64,000 nt of DNA from Burkholderia sp. SRS-46 (GTDB taxonomy: Bacteria; Pseudomonadota; Gammaproteobacteria; Burkholderiales; Burkholderiaceae). The position numbers and the translations under genes are program-made. The notes below the pieces were generated by a model. The model was not told the origin of the DNA. It saw nothing but the letters and a program-made list of their open reading frames with translations, and searched no databases. The first letter of the stretch is position 1. Every line of letters starts with the position of its first letter. Positions 24,751 through 34,067 of the stretch are shown here, in pieces. The DNA lies in NCBI RefSeq assembly GCF_004343775.1, contig NZ_PTXL01000004.1:115774-179773 (forward strand), in the 5' to 3' direction.

Positions 24751-25410
24751 TCAATCGCGATCGGGCGCGCCGAGCGGAAAGAACGCGCGATACGGACGCG
24801 CCTCGTCCACCGCGCGTGCAAACGACGGCCGCGCCAGCAGGCGCTTGCGATACGCGATCACGTTCGCGAACGACGGATCGATCCGATGGGTCCAGTCCGC
24901 GTAGAACAGGAACGGCGCCGCGCCGCAATCGGCGAGGCTGAAGCGCTCGCCGGCCGCCCATTCGCGATCCGCCATCCTGGCGTCGAGCCACGCATACGCG
25001 GTGTCGAGCATCGCGCGCGCATCGGCGACGCCGCGCGCGTCGCGTTCCGCCTGCGGGCGCAGCGCGTCGTACACGATCTTCTGCTGCGGCGTCGATACGT
25101 AGTTGTCGAAGAAGCGATCCATCATCCGGACCTCCAGCGCCGCATGCGGATCGTCGGGCAGCAGCCGGACGGGCCCCGGATGGATCAGCCCGAGATACTC
25201 GACGATGATCGTCGCCTCGACGATCGTGCGGCCCGCGTCGACCAGCACCGGGAAGCGCTTCATCGGCCACAGCGCGGCGAGCTCCTGCATCGGCGCCGGG
25301 TCGTCGTGCGTCAACTGGCGATAATCGAACGGCGTGCCGTTTTCGTACAGCGCGGTCAGCACCTTCTGGCAATACGACGAGAAAGGATGGGCATACAGCG
25401 TCGGCAGCAT
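24751..25410 (-). CDS. Glutathione S-transferase family protein
   Basis: A 219-residue GST with N-terminal thioredoxin fold (LYAHPFSSYCQKVLTALYEN; the Ser-Ser-Tyr-Cys turn is the thiol site) and KRFPVLVDAGRTIVEATIIV as the glutathione-binding cis-Pro/ESI-type region. The C-terminal helical domain contains FSLADCGAAPFLFYADW. The start at 25410 is chosen because the family begins here. The cysteine in SYC suggests a beta- or omega-like thiol transferase. It is the last of three minus-strand thiol-redox genes. Confidence 0.9.
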   Translation of the reverse strand: MLPTLYAHPFSSYCQKVLTALYENGTPFDYRQLTHDDPAPMQELAALWPMKRFPVLVDAGRTIVEATIIVEYLGLIHPGPVRLLPDDPHAALEVRMMDRFFDNYVSTPQQKIVYDALRPQAERDARGVADARAMLDTAYAWLDARMADREWAAGERFSLADCGAAPFLFYADWTHRIDPSFANVIAYRKRLLARPSFARAVDEARPYRAFFPLGAPDRD

Positions 25411-25554
25411 CGGAAGGCCTCTCTTGGGTAGGGTCACACCGGTCGCGCATGCGCGCCGCCACGTGCGGCGCGCACCGGCCGGTCGATACGACGACGAACG
25501 ACCTGAGCCGGAATCGACATCCGGCGATCGATATTTTCCGGGCGCACGCGCCGG

Positions 25555-26625
25555 CTACAGCCGGCCGTTCACGACCGTGCGCCCGTCGGCCCGCCAGCGC
25601 AGCATCCCGCCACCGAGATTCGCGACCGCGTCGAACCCCGCCTGACGCAGGATCACGGTCGCCTGCGCGGATCGTCCGCCGGCCCGGCACACGGTCACGA
25701 TCGGCCGCTCGCGCGCGAGTTCGCCCGCGCGCGCGGCCAGTTCGCCGAGCGGGATCAGCGCCGCGTCCGGAATGTGCCCGAGCGGCCCCGTGAATTCGGC
25801 AGGCTCGCGCACGTCGACGATCTGCACCGCCTGCAGGTGATCCTCGAGCCACTGCGGATCGATTTCCCAGAAACCCGCGAACGTATAGACGAGCGGCGCC
25901 CAGCCAGGCTCGGCCTGCTGCTCGGGCGCGCTCGCCGCGAAGCCGCACTGCAGGTTCGCCGGCACCGCGACGTCGATCTGGCGCGGATGCGGCAGCCCGA
26001 GGTTGGTCATGTAGCCGGCGAAATCGTCCTCGCTGAGATCGCCGCCGAGGCGCGGGTTGAAGCGCCGCTCCTCGCCGACGCTCGTCACGGTCAGCCCGCG
26101 ATAGTCGTGCGCCGGATACAGCAGGCACGCTTGCGGCAGCGTGAAGATCCGGCCGTGGACCGCGCGATACATCGCGCGCGGGTCGCCCTGCTGGAAATCG
26201 GTGCGCCCGGTGCCGCGGATCAGCAGGCAATCGCCGGTGAACGCCATCGATTCGTCGTCGAGCACGAGGCTGATGCAGCCGTTGGTGTGGCCCGGCGTCG
26301 CGCGCACGGTCAGGTAGCGGCTGCCGAACGCGCACTGGTCGCCGTCGCGCAGGTAGCGGTCCGCCCCTTGCGCGCCGCTCGCCGCGGAAAAGCCGATCGC
26401 GCTGCCGGTGCGCTGCTTCAGCAGCCACGCGCCCGTCACGTGATCGGCATGCACGTGCGTGTCGAGGGTCATGACGAGCCGCAGGTCGAGTTCGTCGAGC
26501 AGCGCCGCGTCGCGCCGCACCTGCTCGAACACCGGATCGATCAGCAGCGCTTCGCGCGACGCGCGATCGGCCAGCAGATACGTATAGGTAGACGATTGTG
26601 GATCGAAGAGTTGCCTGAAGATCAT
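25555..26625 (-). CDS. Persulfide dioxygenase-rhodanese fusion protein
   Basis: A 356-residue fusion. Residues 1-230 are a metallo-beta-lactamase-fold persulfide dioxygenase of the ETHE1 type, with the iron-site motif THVHADH (His57, His59, Asp61, His62), TPGHTNG and DCLLIRG. Residues 260-356 are a rhodanese domain with active Cys313 in VCRAGGRS. The enzyme oxidises glutathione persulfide to sulfite, while the rhodanese part exchanges sulfur with thiosulfate; such fusions are known from Burkholderia. The start MIFRQLF at 26625 has GGAG upstream. It lies between a 1-Cys peroxiredoxin and a GST gene on the same strand, consistent with detoxifying reactive sulfur. Confidence 0.93.
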   Translation of the reverse strand: MIFRQLFDPQSSTYTYLLADRASREALLIDPVFEQVRRDAALLDELDLRLVMTLDTHVHADHVTGAWLLKQRTGSAIGFSAASGAQGADRYLRDGDQCAFGSRYLTVRATPGHTNGCISLVLDDESMAFTGDCLLIRGTGRTDFQQGDPRAMYRAVHGRIFTLPQACLLYPAHDYRGLTVTSVGEERRFNPRLGGDLSEDDFAGYMTNLGLPHPRQIDVAVPANLQCGFAASAPEQQAEPGWAPLVYTFAGFWEIDPQWLEDHLQAVQIVDVREPAEFTGPLGHIPDAALIPLGELAARAGELARERPIVTVCRAGGRSAQATVILRQAGFDAVANLGGGMLRWRADGRTVVNGRL

Positions 26626-26760
26626 CACGATGCCGCTCCGCCGCCTGTCCATGCGCAGCGCGCGCGCCACGCGCCGCCTCGCCGCTCCTCACTCGCGCGA
26701 ATCGGCCGCCGCGTTGCCGGCCCGCCGATTCGCGCCCCCGTCATGCCGTCGCGCGGTGCG

Positions 26761-27417
26761 TCAACGCGGTTGCGTCACGTACCGCAGGTACGGCTTCAGC
26801 GTCCTGAAGCCCTGCGGATACTTCTTCTTCGCATCGTCGTCCGACACCGACGTCGGAATGATGACATCGTCGCCCGGCCTCCAGTTCACCGGCGTCGCCA
26901 CCGTGTGCTGCGCGTTCAGCTGCAGCGAATCGAGCAGGCGCATCACTTCGTCGAAATTGCGGCCCGCGCTCATCGGGTACACCAGCATCGCCTTGACCTT
27001 CTTGTCCGGCCCGACGATGAACACCGAGCGCACCGTCGCGTTGTCGACCGCGGTGCGCGGCCCGCCGCCGCTCGCGTTCGGATGGATCATGTCGTACAGC
27101 TTCGCGACCACCAGGTTGTCGTCGCCGATCATCGGATAGTTGATCGCGTGCCCCTGCGTCTCCTCGATGTCCTTCACCCACCGCTGGTGATCGCTGACGG
27201 GGTCGACGGAGAGCCCGATGATCTTCGTATTGCGCTTGTCGAATTCCGGCTTGAGCCCGGCCATGTAGCCGAGTTCGGTCGTGCACACCGGCGTGAAGTC
27301 CTTCGGATGCGAGAACAGGATCGCCCAGTGGTCACCGATCCACTCGTGAAAGCGGATCGTGCCCTCGGTCGTCTCGGCGGTGAAATCGGGGGCTTCTTCT
27401 CCTAGTCGAATCGACAT
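26761..27417 (-). CDS. 1-Cys peroxiredoxin (Prx6 type)
   Basis: A 218-residue peroxiredoxin with the peroxidatic Cys45 in HPKDFTPVCTTELG and the Prx6 hallmark C-terminal arm (TPVNWRPGDDVIIPTSVSDD). It reduces peroxides in the cytosol with an external thiol. The start at 27417 has GGAGGA upstream. Length is as usual. It lies 135 bases before the persulfide dioxygenase gene on the same strand. Confidence 0.95.
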   Translation of the reverse strand: MSIRLGEEAPDFTAETTEGTIRFHEWIGDHWAILFSHPKDFTPVCTTELGYMAGLKPEFDKRNTKIIGLSVDPVSDHQRWVKDIEETQGHAINYPMIGDDNLVVAKLYDMIHPNASGGGPRTAVDNATVRSVFIVGPDKKVKAMLVYPMSAGRNFDEVMRLLDSLQLNAQHTVATPVNWRPGDDVIIPTSVSDDDAKKKYPQGFRTLKPYLRYVTQPR

Positions 27418-27799
27418 TTCGTCCTCCATGACATGGAACCCTCAAGACGCCCGCGCCGCGGTCGGCGCGGCCGCGCCCTGATTCTTCGAACGTGGGTCTG
27501 GCGATCGCCGCGAGGCCCGTCCCGTGGCCACGAGACGGATCGGCGCGCCGGCAGCGGGCACGCGGCCCGCGCGCGGTGCGCCGCGCAATCGTCCGGGCGC
27601 GGGACGCAGGCCGGCACGCGCCGCGTCCCGCGCGCGCTTATAGCGTAGGTCAAATTGTGCGCGCCACGGGCGACAGTTCGCGGCGCTCGCATCGGGCGGC
27701 GAAGGCAGGGCGGCCGCCGCGCGCCGCCTATACTTTTTGCATCGACGCCCCGGCGCGCGACGCGCGTCCGGCCGCTTCCTTTCCTGTGAGGAGACCATC
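27418..27799. other. Intergenic region between peroxiredoxin and DUF1059 genes
   Basis: A divergent 382-base region, GC-rich and full of short inverted repeats. I see no supported gene. It must hold the promoters of both flanking genes, but no clear -35/-10 pair or OxyR-like pattern could be fixed by eye. Confidence 0.4.
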
Positions 27800-28012
27800 A
27801 TGCCCCGCCGCTACATCGATTGCCGCGAGTTTCCGAGCGACATGAACTGTTCGGTCGCGATTTCGGCCGATTCCGACAGCGAACTGCTGGAGGCCGCAAT
27901 CCAGCATGCGGTCACGGTGCACCAGCACACCGACACACCCGAGTTGCGCGCGCAACTGAAGACGCTGTTCCGCGACGGCACGCCACCCGCCGACGCGCCC
28001 CGCCGCGCGTGA
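27800..28012 (+). CDS. DUF1059-family small protein
   Basis: A 70-residue protein starting MPRRYIDCREFPSDMNCSVA and containing ELLEAAIQHAVTVHQHTDTP, the DUF1059 pattern of two Cys followed by an amphipathic helix with a His-rich end. The function is unknown; the Cys/His set could bind a metal. The start at 27800 has GAGGAGA seven bases upstream. Confidence 0.85.
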   Translation: MPRRYIDCREFPSDMNCSVAISADSDSELLEAAIQHAVTVHQHTDTPELRAQLKTLFRDGTPPADAPRRA

Positions 28013-28624
28013 CCGTCCGTCCGCGCCGCGCCGGCTGACCGTCCGCCCGCAGCGTCCACCCCTTCCCGCCTTCCGATCGCGCCCGCCACGCCGGCCTCCG
28101 CCGCCGGCCGGCGCGTGTCGCGCACGATGCCGCGCGCACCGTCCCGAACCGATGCGCGCGCAACGATACGCACATGCAACGCGCACGCTCGCGCGCAGCC
28201 CGGCGCCGCGCGTCGTGCCAGCCGCAAGCGGCGCGTGCGGCACGTCGCGCGGGCACCGGGTTTCGCGCGTGGATCACACGTGAAACGTTTTTTCCGCATT
28301 GCGCCGCCGCAGCCCTCGCGGGAATCTGAATTCATCAATTAAATCATCGCGTTATAGCAAATGGCACGTTGCTCGCTTGCATCCTGGAACAGGTTCGCAC
28401 GCACGTGACGCCGGCCGTCACACGCCATCACGATCACGCTCGCGGCAACCTGGCGGCATCGCGGATGCCGCGTCAGAACAGGCCGCCGGCCTGCAAGGGA
28501 GATCCGTTTCGCCGAACCCGACGAATCCGGGGGCCGCTGCCAGCGCGATGCGCCGGGCAGGCCAACCGGCGGACGGTCGTTTTTGCAACGCGTCGAACAA
28601 CGCGAGTCGTTTCAGGAGGAAACC
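28013..28624. other. Long intergenic region before the exported 81-residue protein
   Basis: A region of 612 bases without a supported gene. It is GC-rich up to about 28320, then AT-richer (CATCAATTAAATCATCGC near 28331), which may mark the promoter of the downstream operon. I see no terminator or RNA gene. Confidence 0.4.
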
Positions 28625-28870
28625 ATGAAAGTGCGAGGAACCAATGGATCACTGCGCATAGGGCGCGCAGTGCTGACGGGTCTTTGCGCGGGTGCCGTCG
28701 CCCTCGCCGCGCTCGGTTCGCAAGCGGCCTTCGCCGGCCCGAAGCGTCACACCGCCCACGACTCGCTGCCATCCAAGGGAAACATCCCGGCCAAGTTCCA
28801 GACGCTGCCGACCGGGCCGCATCCGAGCGAGGCGAAGAACGCAGGCAAGTTCAAACAGCAACAACTATAG
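28625..28870 (+). CDS. Small exported protein upstream of the deacetylase-like gene
   Basis: An 81-residue protein with a strong signal peptide (IGRAVLTGLCAGAVALAALG followed by SQAAFA, a good cleavage site). The mature part is only about 44 residues, basic, starting GPKRHTAHDSLPSKGNIPAK and ending KFKQQQL. I do not recognise it. A very good ribosome site (AGGAGGAAACC) precedes the start. It ends 67 bases before the Agd3-like gene on the same strand and is probably cotranscribed, so it may assist that exported enzyme. Confidence 0.75.
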   Translation: MKVRGTNGSLRIGRAVLTGLCAGAVALAALGSQAAFAGPKRHTAHDSLPSKGNIPAKFQTLPTGPHPSEAKNAGKFKQQQL

Positions 28871-28937
28871 GCATCACGCGGAAGTCATCGTCGGGGAAAA
28901 GATTCAATCATTCGATTACCGAAGCGTGAGGTTTGCC

Positions 28938-31070
28938 ATGAGTGCAATGCGAACGTTATTCCGCTCTCCCGGGCCACTGGCGCGCGGGCTGGCCGCTGCC
29001 GGGCTCTGTGCCGCGGCGCAGGTCGCGCATGCAGTCCCGGCGGATGCGCTGATCGACCTGAAGGTGCTGGTGCTCGCCAGCCAGCAGGCCGGCAACACAC
29101 CTGAACTCCAGGCGACGCAGACGATCCTCGATCGCCTGGGCGTCCCGTACACGATCTGGAACACGGACAGCTCGATGCTGCCGACGCTCGAAACCGGCAA
29201 CCATGCGCTGTACCAGGGCATCATCATGCCGATCAGCGACGCCCGGTACATGAACCCGTTCTCCGGCAGCGCGCTCGCGACCACGCTCGCGCGCTTCCAG
29301 TTCAAGTACAACGTGCGGCTCGCGAGCGTCTACACGTGGCCGGGCGACACCGGCTGCATGCAATACGTCGGCTACCGGGATACGACCGCGTCGCCGCTCA
29401 ACACGACGCTGACGACCACCGGCAAGACGCTGTTCCCGTACATGAACGCCGGCTCGACCACCGCCAATCCGCTGGTCGTGCAGAACGCGTGGACCTACTT
29501 CATGTCGCCCGCGAGCCCGCTGCCGGCCGGCACGACCACGACGACGCAGATCCAGGGCACGGCGTCGACCGGCGTCACCTATTCGGTCGCGTCGACCTGC
29601 CTGTTCGGCAACACCACGCCGCTCGCGGGCGACAGCACGTCGCGCGAGATCATGGCGGTGTCGTTCGACAACAACCCGAACCTGATGCATTCGATGACGC
29701 TGTCGTACGGCCTCGTCAACTGGGTCACGCGCGGGCTGTTCGTCGGCGTGCGGCACGCGTACATGGATCCGCAGGTCGACGATATCGGCATCCCGGACGA
29801 GATCTATCCGTATGCGGAGTCGCTCTACGGCTACTGGTACAACGTGACGACCGGCGCGACGACGAACACGAGCCCTCCGGGCCTGTGCCCGCTCGGCGAC
29901 GTCTCGCCGACCACCGGCATGACCGCGTGCGAGTACCGGATGACAGGCGCCGATCTCGACAACGTGATGGCCTGGCAGGACAACACCAACGCCAGCACCG
30001 CGAACGCGGGCGCGCTGAAGTTCACGTTCGCGTTCAACGGCTCCGGCTTCGACACGGCTGACGGCGGCCTCGGGAACTACCCGCCGAGCGGCACCGACAC
30101 GTTGAGCACCGAGGTGACCGCAAACGAGTTCGAATTCAAGTGGATTACCCATACGTACGACCACGCGCTGCTGGAGCCGATAGTGAACCCGCCGATCACG
30201 ATCACGCCCAGCCAGGTGACGGCCGAGCTGCAGAACAACAACGCGGTCGCGCAGAGCTTCGGATTCGAGAAATACAACAAGACCGTCATCGTGACGCCCG
30301 AGATTTCCGGCCTTTACTACGCACCGTCACTCGGCGCCCTCAAGTCGTACGGCATCACCGTGCTCGTGTCCGATTCGTCGAAGCCGACGCCGCCGGTCGG
30401 CACATCCGGCTGCCCGGTGAACAACAACGGCGTCGCCTGGTCGCTTCCGCCGTTCAATGCCGGCAAGTACAACTGCGTGAACCCGGCCATCTTCGAAATC
30501 CCGCGTTATCCGACGGCGTTGTTCTACAACGTGTCGCAACCGTCGGAATGGGTCGCCGAATACAACTATTTCTACGGTGCGAACGGGATCGATCCGACCC
30601 GGTGGGGCGTCGACCAGACCTACGCGCAAGTGCTCGACCACGTGTCCGACACGCTGGTGACCTACCTGCTCACGTTCGACATGCGGCCGCTGATGTTCCA
30701 CCAGTCGAACCTGCGCGCATACAGCGGCACGAGCACGCTGCTCGGCGACCTGCTGAACGCGGTGCTGACGAAGTACAACAAGTACTACAAGGGCCTGCCG
30801 ATTCGCAGTCCGTACCTGTCCGACGCAGGCGTACTCGCGAAGCAGCGGCTCGTGTTCAACTCGTCGAGCGTGGCGGCCACGCTGAAGCCCGGCGTGTCGA
30901 TCACGCTGAGCGCATCGCGCAAGGACGGACAGTCGGTCGTGGTGCCGGTCACCGGCGTGACGTTCGGCACCGTGCATGAAACCTACGGCGGCCAGAACAA
31001 CTCCACGATCACGCTGCTCCCGGCCACCGCCTACACGACGCTGGTCGCGCCGGCGCCCGCCTGGCAATAG
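28938..31070 (+). CDS. Exported Agd3-like polysaccharide deacetylase (putative CBM87-CE18)
   Basis: A 710-residue secreted protein with a signal peptide ending near AAQVAHA. The N-terminal part, residues 30-240, looks like a carbohydrate-binding domain. A deacetylase-like domain follows: MDPQVDDIGIPDE (about 277-289) has the paired Asp of NodB-type active sites, WITHTYDHALLEP (about 403-415) the metal His motif, and MRPLMFHQSN (about 580) a late His. This order resembles the fungal Agd3 N-acetylgalactosamine deacetylase (CE18). I infer a role in de-N-acetylating a surface polysaccharide; the assignment to CE18 is by motif order only. It is rich in Asn and Thr. Confidence 0.65.
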   Translation: MSAMRTLFRSPGPLARGLAAAGLCAAAQVAHAVPADALIDLKVLVLASQQAGNTPELQATQTILDRLGVPYTIWNTDSSMLPTLETGNHALYQGIIMPISDARYMNPFSGSALATTLARFQFKYNVRLASVYTWPGDTGCMQYVGYRDTTASPLNTTLTTTGKTLFPYMNAGSTTANPLVVQNAWTYFMSPASPLPAGTTTTTQIQGTASTGVTYSVASTCLFGNTTPLAGDSTSREIMAVSFDNNPNLMHSMTLSYGLVNWVTRGLFVGVRHAYMDPQVDDIGIPDEIYPYAESLYGYWYNVTTGATTNTSPPGLCPLGDVSPTTGMTACEYRMTGADLDNVMAWQDNTNASTANAGALKFTFAFNGSGFDTADGGLGNYPPSGTDTLSTEVTANEFEFKWITHTYDHALLEPIVNPPITITPSQVTAELQNNNAVAQSFGFEKYNKTVIVTPEISGLYYAPSLGALKSYGITVLVSDSSKPTPPVGTSGCPVNNNGVAWSLPPFNAGKYNCVNPAIFEIPRYPTALFYNVSQPSEWVAEYNYFYGANGIDPTRWGVDQTYAQVLDHVSDTLVTYLLTFDMRPLMFHQSNLRAYSGTSTLLGDLLNAVLTKYNKYYKGLPIRSPYLSDAGVLAKQRLVFNSSSVAATLKPGVSITLSASRKDGQSVVVPVTGVTFGTVHETYGGQNNSTITLLPATAYTTLVAPAPAWQ

Positions 31071-31113
31071 CTTGCCGCAAGGCATGACCGCGTCTCGGAG
31101 GCGCGAGTTGACG

Positions 31114-31141
31114 ACGCCCGCCGCAAGGCGGGCGTTTTTTT
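31114..31141 (+). terminator. Terminator of the deacetylase-like operon
   Basis: A 9-bp stem (arms 31114-31122 and 31127-31135) with loop GCAA is followed by seven T residues, 43 bases after the stop. Confidence 0.93.
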
Positions 31142-31272
31142 GCGCGGACGGCGGCCGGAGCCGGGGCCCCGCCGTCGGCCGGGCCGCGTCGTTGGGTCAT
31201 GCGCGAATCTGTGAAACAATCGCGCTTCCCTCTTTCAGCCGGAATCCGGCGACTCAGCCAAGGAGCCGATCG

Positions 31273-31710
31273 ATGATCACCTCGGGAAGCTGTCACTGCG
31301 GCAACCTCTCCTTCGCGCTCGACTGGCGCGAGGCCCCGGCGCGCATTGCCGCGCGTTCCTGCACCTGTTCGTTCTGCCGCAAGCACGGCGGCCGCTGGAC
31401 GTCCTGTCCGACCGGCACGCTGGAAATCACCGTGAAGGACCCGGCGCGGGTCAGCGCCTATGCGTTCGGCACGCACACGGCGCAATTCCACGTGTGCACG
31501 ACGTGCGGCGTGGTGCCGGTCGTGACGAGCGAAGTGGACGGCCGGCTCTACGCGGTGGTCAACGTCAATGCGTTCGACGGGGTCGACCCGGCGCTCATCG
31601 ATGCGCCCGCGGCGGCTTCGTTCGACGGGGAAGGCACGGATGAGCGGATCGCGCGCCGCCAGCGCAACTGGATATCGGATGTCGTGTTCCGCCACGTATC
31701 GTCCGCGTGA
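31273..31710 (+). CDS. GFA-family (formaldehyde-activating-like) zinc protein
   Basis: A 145-residue GFA/CENP-V domain protein. The zinc cysteines are Cys7 and Cys9 (CHCG), Cys30, Cys32 and Cys35 (CTCSFC), and Cys75 and Cys78 (CTTC), the usual set for two zinc sites. The family name comes from a glutathione-formaldehyde reaction that most members are not proven to do. The start at 31273 has AAGGAG upstream. It is followed after 24 bases by the ArgP-like regulator, possibly in one transcript. Confidence 0.88.
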   Translation: MITSGSCHCGNLSFALDWREAPARIAARSCTCSFCRKHGGRWTSCPTGTLEITVKDPARVSAYAFGTHTAQFHVCTTCGVVPVVTSEVDGRLYAVVNVNAFDGVDPALIDAPAAASFDGEGTDERIARRQRNWISDVVFRHVSSA

Positions 31711-31734
31711 GAATCTGAACAGGATGCATCCGAC

Positions 31735-32643
31735 ATGTCGATGACGATCGATCCGAAGCAGGCTGCCGCGCTGCTGGCCGTCGCCGACACCGGCAGCTTC
31801 GAGCAGGCCGCGGTGCGCCTGCACGTGACGGCCTCCGCCGTCACGCAGCGCGTGCGCGCGCTGGAGGCGAGCCTCGGCACGCCGCTCGTGCTGCGCACGC
31901 GGCCGTGCCGGCCGACGGTGGCCGGGCAGCGCGTGCTGCAGCACCTGCGCCGCGTCGCGCTGCTGCAGGCCGACCTGCAGAGCGCGCTCGCGGTCGAGCG
32001 CGCATCGCCGATCTCCGTCACGATCGCGCTCAATTCCGACAGCCTCGGCACCTGGTTCCTGCCCGCGCTGACGTCGGTGCTCGCGGGCGAACGCATCCTG
32101 TTCGAGCTGATCGTCGAAGACCAGGACCACACCTTCGCGCTGCTCGAAAGCGGCATGGCGGTCGGTTGCGTGACGACCGAACCGAAGCCGATGCGCGGCT
32201 GCGTCGCGACGCCGCTCGGCATGATGCGCTACCGGCTGCTTGCCGCCTCCGCGTTCGCCGCGCGCTGGTTCCCGCGCGGGCTCACCCGCGCGAGCGCGCG
32301 CCGCGCGCCGGTCGTCGCGTATTCGCGGCGCGACACGCTGCAGTCGTCGTTCCTGGAAGAGAAGTTCGGGTTGCCGGTCGGCGCGTACCCGTGTCACTAC
32401 GTGCCCGGCACGCACGCGCATTTCGCCGCCGTGCAGCACGGGCTCGGCTACGCGATGGTGCCGGCGCCGCTGCTCGGCAACGCGCCGCTCGACGCGCAGG
32501 GCCTCGTCGATCTCGCGCCCGCGCATCCGACCGACGTCACGCTGTACTGGCACGCGTGGACCGTGCAGTCGCCGGCGATGGCGTCGCTGTCCACGCGGGT
32601 CGTCGAGGCGGCGCGGCGGCTGCTTGCGCCGCTTGCGCGCTGA
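31735..32643 (+). CDS. argP: ArgP/IciA-type LysR transcriptional regulator
   Basis: A 302-residue LysR regulator of the ArgP subgroup. The HTH is KQAAALLAVADTGSFEQAAV, RLHVTASAVTQRVRALEASL then GTPLVLRT. ArgP controls the lysine/arginine exporter gene argO (lysE) in related bacteria; no such exporter is next to it here, so the target is distant or different. The C-terminus LLAPLAR is normal. The start at 31735 has AGGAT upstream. Confidence 0.8.
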   Translation: MSMTIDPKQAAALLAVADTGSFEQAAVRLHVTASAVTQRVRALEASLGTPLVLRTRPCRPTVAGQRVLQHLRRVALLQADLQSALAVERASPISVTIALNSDSLGTWFLPALTSVLAGERILFELIVEDQDHTFALLESGMAVGCVTTEPKPMRGCVATPLGMMRYRLLAASAFAARWFPRGLTRASARRAPVVAYSRRDTLQSSFLEEKFGLPVGAYPCHYVPGTHAHFAAVQHGLGYAMVPAPLLGNAPLDAQGLVDLAPAHPTDVTLYWHAWTVQSPAMASLSTRVVEAARRLLAPLAR

Positions 32644-32691
32644 AGCCGCCGCGCTGAACCGACGCGCGGCGCGTGGCCTGCCGCGTCGCTG

Positions 32692-33705
32692 TTACGCGCG
32701 CCGCTGCGCGAAATACCCGCCGACCGCGTCGACGAACGTATCGATATCACCGCGCGACACATCGCAATGCGTGACGAATCGCGATGCGTAGAGCATCTGC
32801 GTGAGGATCCCGCGTTCCTTCAGCCACGCCTCGAGCTGCACGCAATCCGCTTCCGGGAATTGCGCGAACACCATGTTCGTCGCGTGCGACAGCACCTTCA
32901 CCTCGTCGATGCGCGCGAGCCCTTCGGCCAGATGCGCGGCATTCGCGTGATCGTCCGCCAGCCGCTCGACGTTGTGCTCGAGCGCATACAGGCACGCGGC
33001 CGCGAGAATCCCCGCCTGCCGCATCCCGCCGCCGAGCACCTTGCGCCAGCGATGCGCGCGCTCGATCAGCGGCCGGCTGCCGACCAGCACGGAGCCGACC
33101 GGCGCGCCCAGCCCTTTCGAGAAGCAGATCGACACCGTGTCGAACGGCGCGCACATGTCCGCGATCGTGCGGCGCGACGCGACCGCCGCGTTGCAGACAC
33201 GCGCGCCGTCGAGATGCGCGGACAGCCCGCGGCCGCGCGCGACCGCGACGGCCTCTTCCGCATAGCCCGTCGGCAGCATGCGGCCGCCGATCGTGTTCTC
33301 CAGCGCGAGCAGGCGCGTGCGCGCAAAATGGTTGTCGATCGGCTTGATCGCCGCGACGATCTTCTCGATCGGCAGCGAGCCGTCGAGCGCGTTCTCGATC
33401 GGCTGCGGCTGGATGCTGCCGAGCACCGCCGCGCCGCCGCCTTCGTACTTGTAGGTGTGCGCGAGCTGGCCGACGATGTATTCGTCGCCGCGCTCGCAGT
33501 GCGCCATCAGCGCGGCCAGATTGCTCTGCGTGCCGCTCGGAAAGAACAGGCCGGCCTCCTTGCCCGTGCGCTCGGCAACCGCCGCCTGCAGGCGCAGCAC
33601 GGTCGGGTCGTCGCCCCACACGTCGTCGCCGAGTTCGGCGGCGGTCATGGCAGCAAGCATTGCGGGGCTCGGACGTGTGACGGTATCGCTGCGTAAATCG
33701 ATCAT
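32692..33705 (-). CDS. ltaE: Low-specificity L-threonine aldolase
   Basis: A 337-residue PLP enzyme that splits threonine or allo-threonine into glycine and acetaldehyde. The PLP lysine is Lys197 in SICFSKGLGAPVGS. His83 (LAHTYKYEGG) and the HLDGAR motif (Asp166, Arg169) are in place. The start MIDLRSDTVT at 33705 is conserved in the family and has AGGGAA upstream. It is a single gene, divergent from cioAB. Confidence 0.95.
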   Translation of the reverse strand: MIDLRSDTVTRPSPAMLAAMTAAELGDDVWGDDPTVLRLQAAVAERTGKEAGLFFPSGTQSNLAALMAHCERGDEYIVGQLAHTYKYEGGGAAVLGSIQPQPIENALDGSLPIEKIVAAIKPIDNHFARTRLLALENTIGGRMLPTGYAEEAVAVARGRGLSAHLDGARVCNAAVASRRTIADMCAPFDTVSICFSKGLGAPVGSVLVGSRPLIERAHRWRKVLGGGMRQAGILAAACLYALEHNVERLADDHANAAHLAEGLARIDEVKVLSHATNMVFAQFPEADCVQLEAWLKERGILTQMLYASRFVTHCDVSRGDIDTFVDAVGGYFAQRRA

Positions 33706-33889
33706 CGTTGTTCCCTGAGTAAACGCGGGCCGGTGCGGGCCCCGCCAAAGCAAGACTCAGAGTGTACGCAATTCACCGTACGCGTGCCGATCGCGCAGCC
33801 CGCCGGCCGTTCCCGATGATGCGACGCGCCATATTGACGCAGGTGCGGCGGGCCGCCGCGCCCCGCGCGCCACGGCGCATTTCGCGATA

Positions 33890-33903
33890 TTGATACGAAT
33901 CAA
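33890..33903. promoter_or_regulatory. ANR/FNR box upstream of the bd-type oxidase operon
   Basis: TTGATACGAATCAA is a perfect match to the TTGAT-N4-ATCAA consensus for the oxygen-sensing FNR/ANR regulators. It lies 165 bases upstream of the subunit I start, in the 362-bp gap (33706-34067) that otherwise holds no gene. Confidence 0.8.
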
Positions 33904-34067
33904 CGATTTAACGCGATAACGCCGCGCGAGGGCTGGACATCTGCGACGAGTTGGCGCATTTCGCGCCGCAACATCGCGTCCCATACTCCAGCCAACCCTG
34001 CCACCGTCATCGGCCAGGGTCCGCCGGCAGCCCCGCCGGCGGGTATCGACAGCTTCGGTCAACTGGT

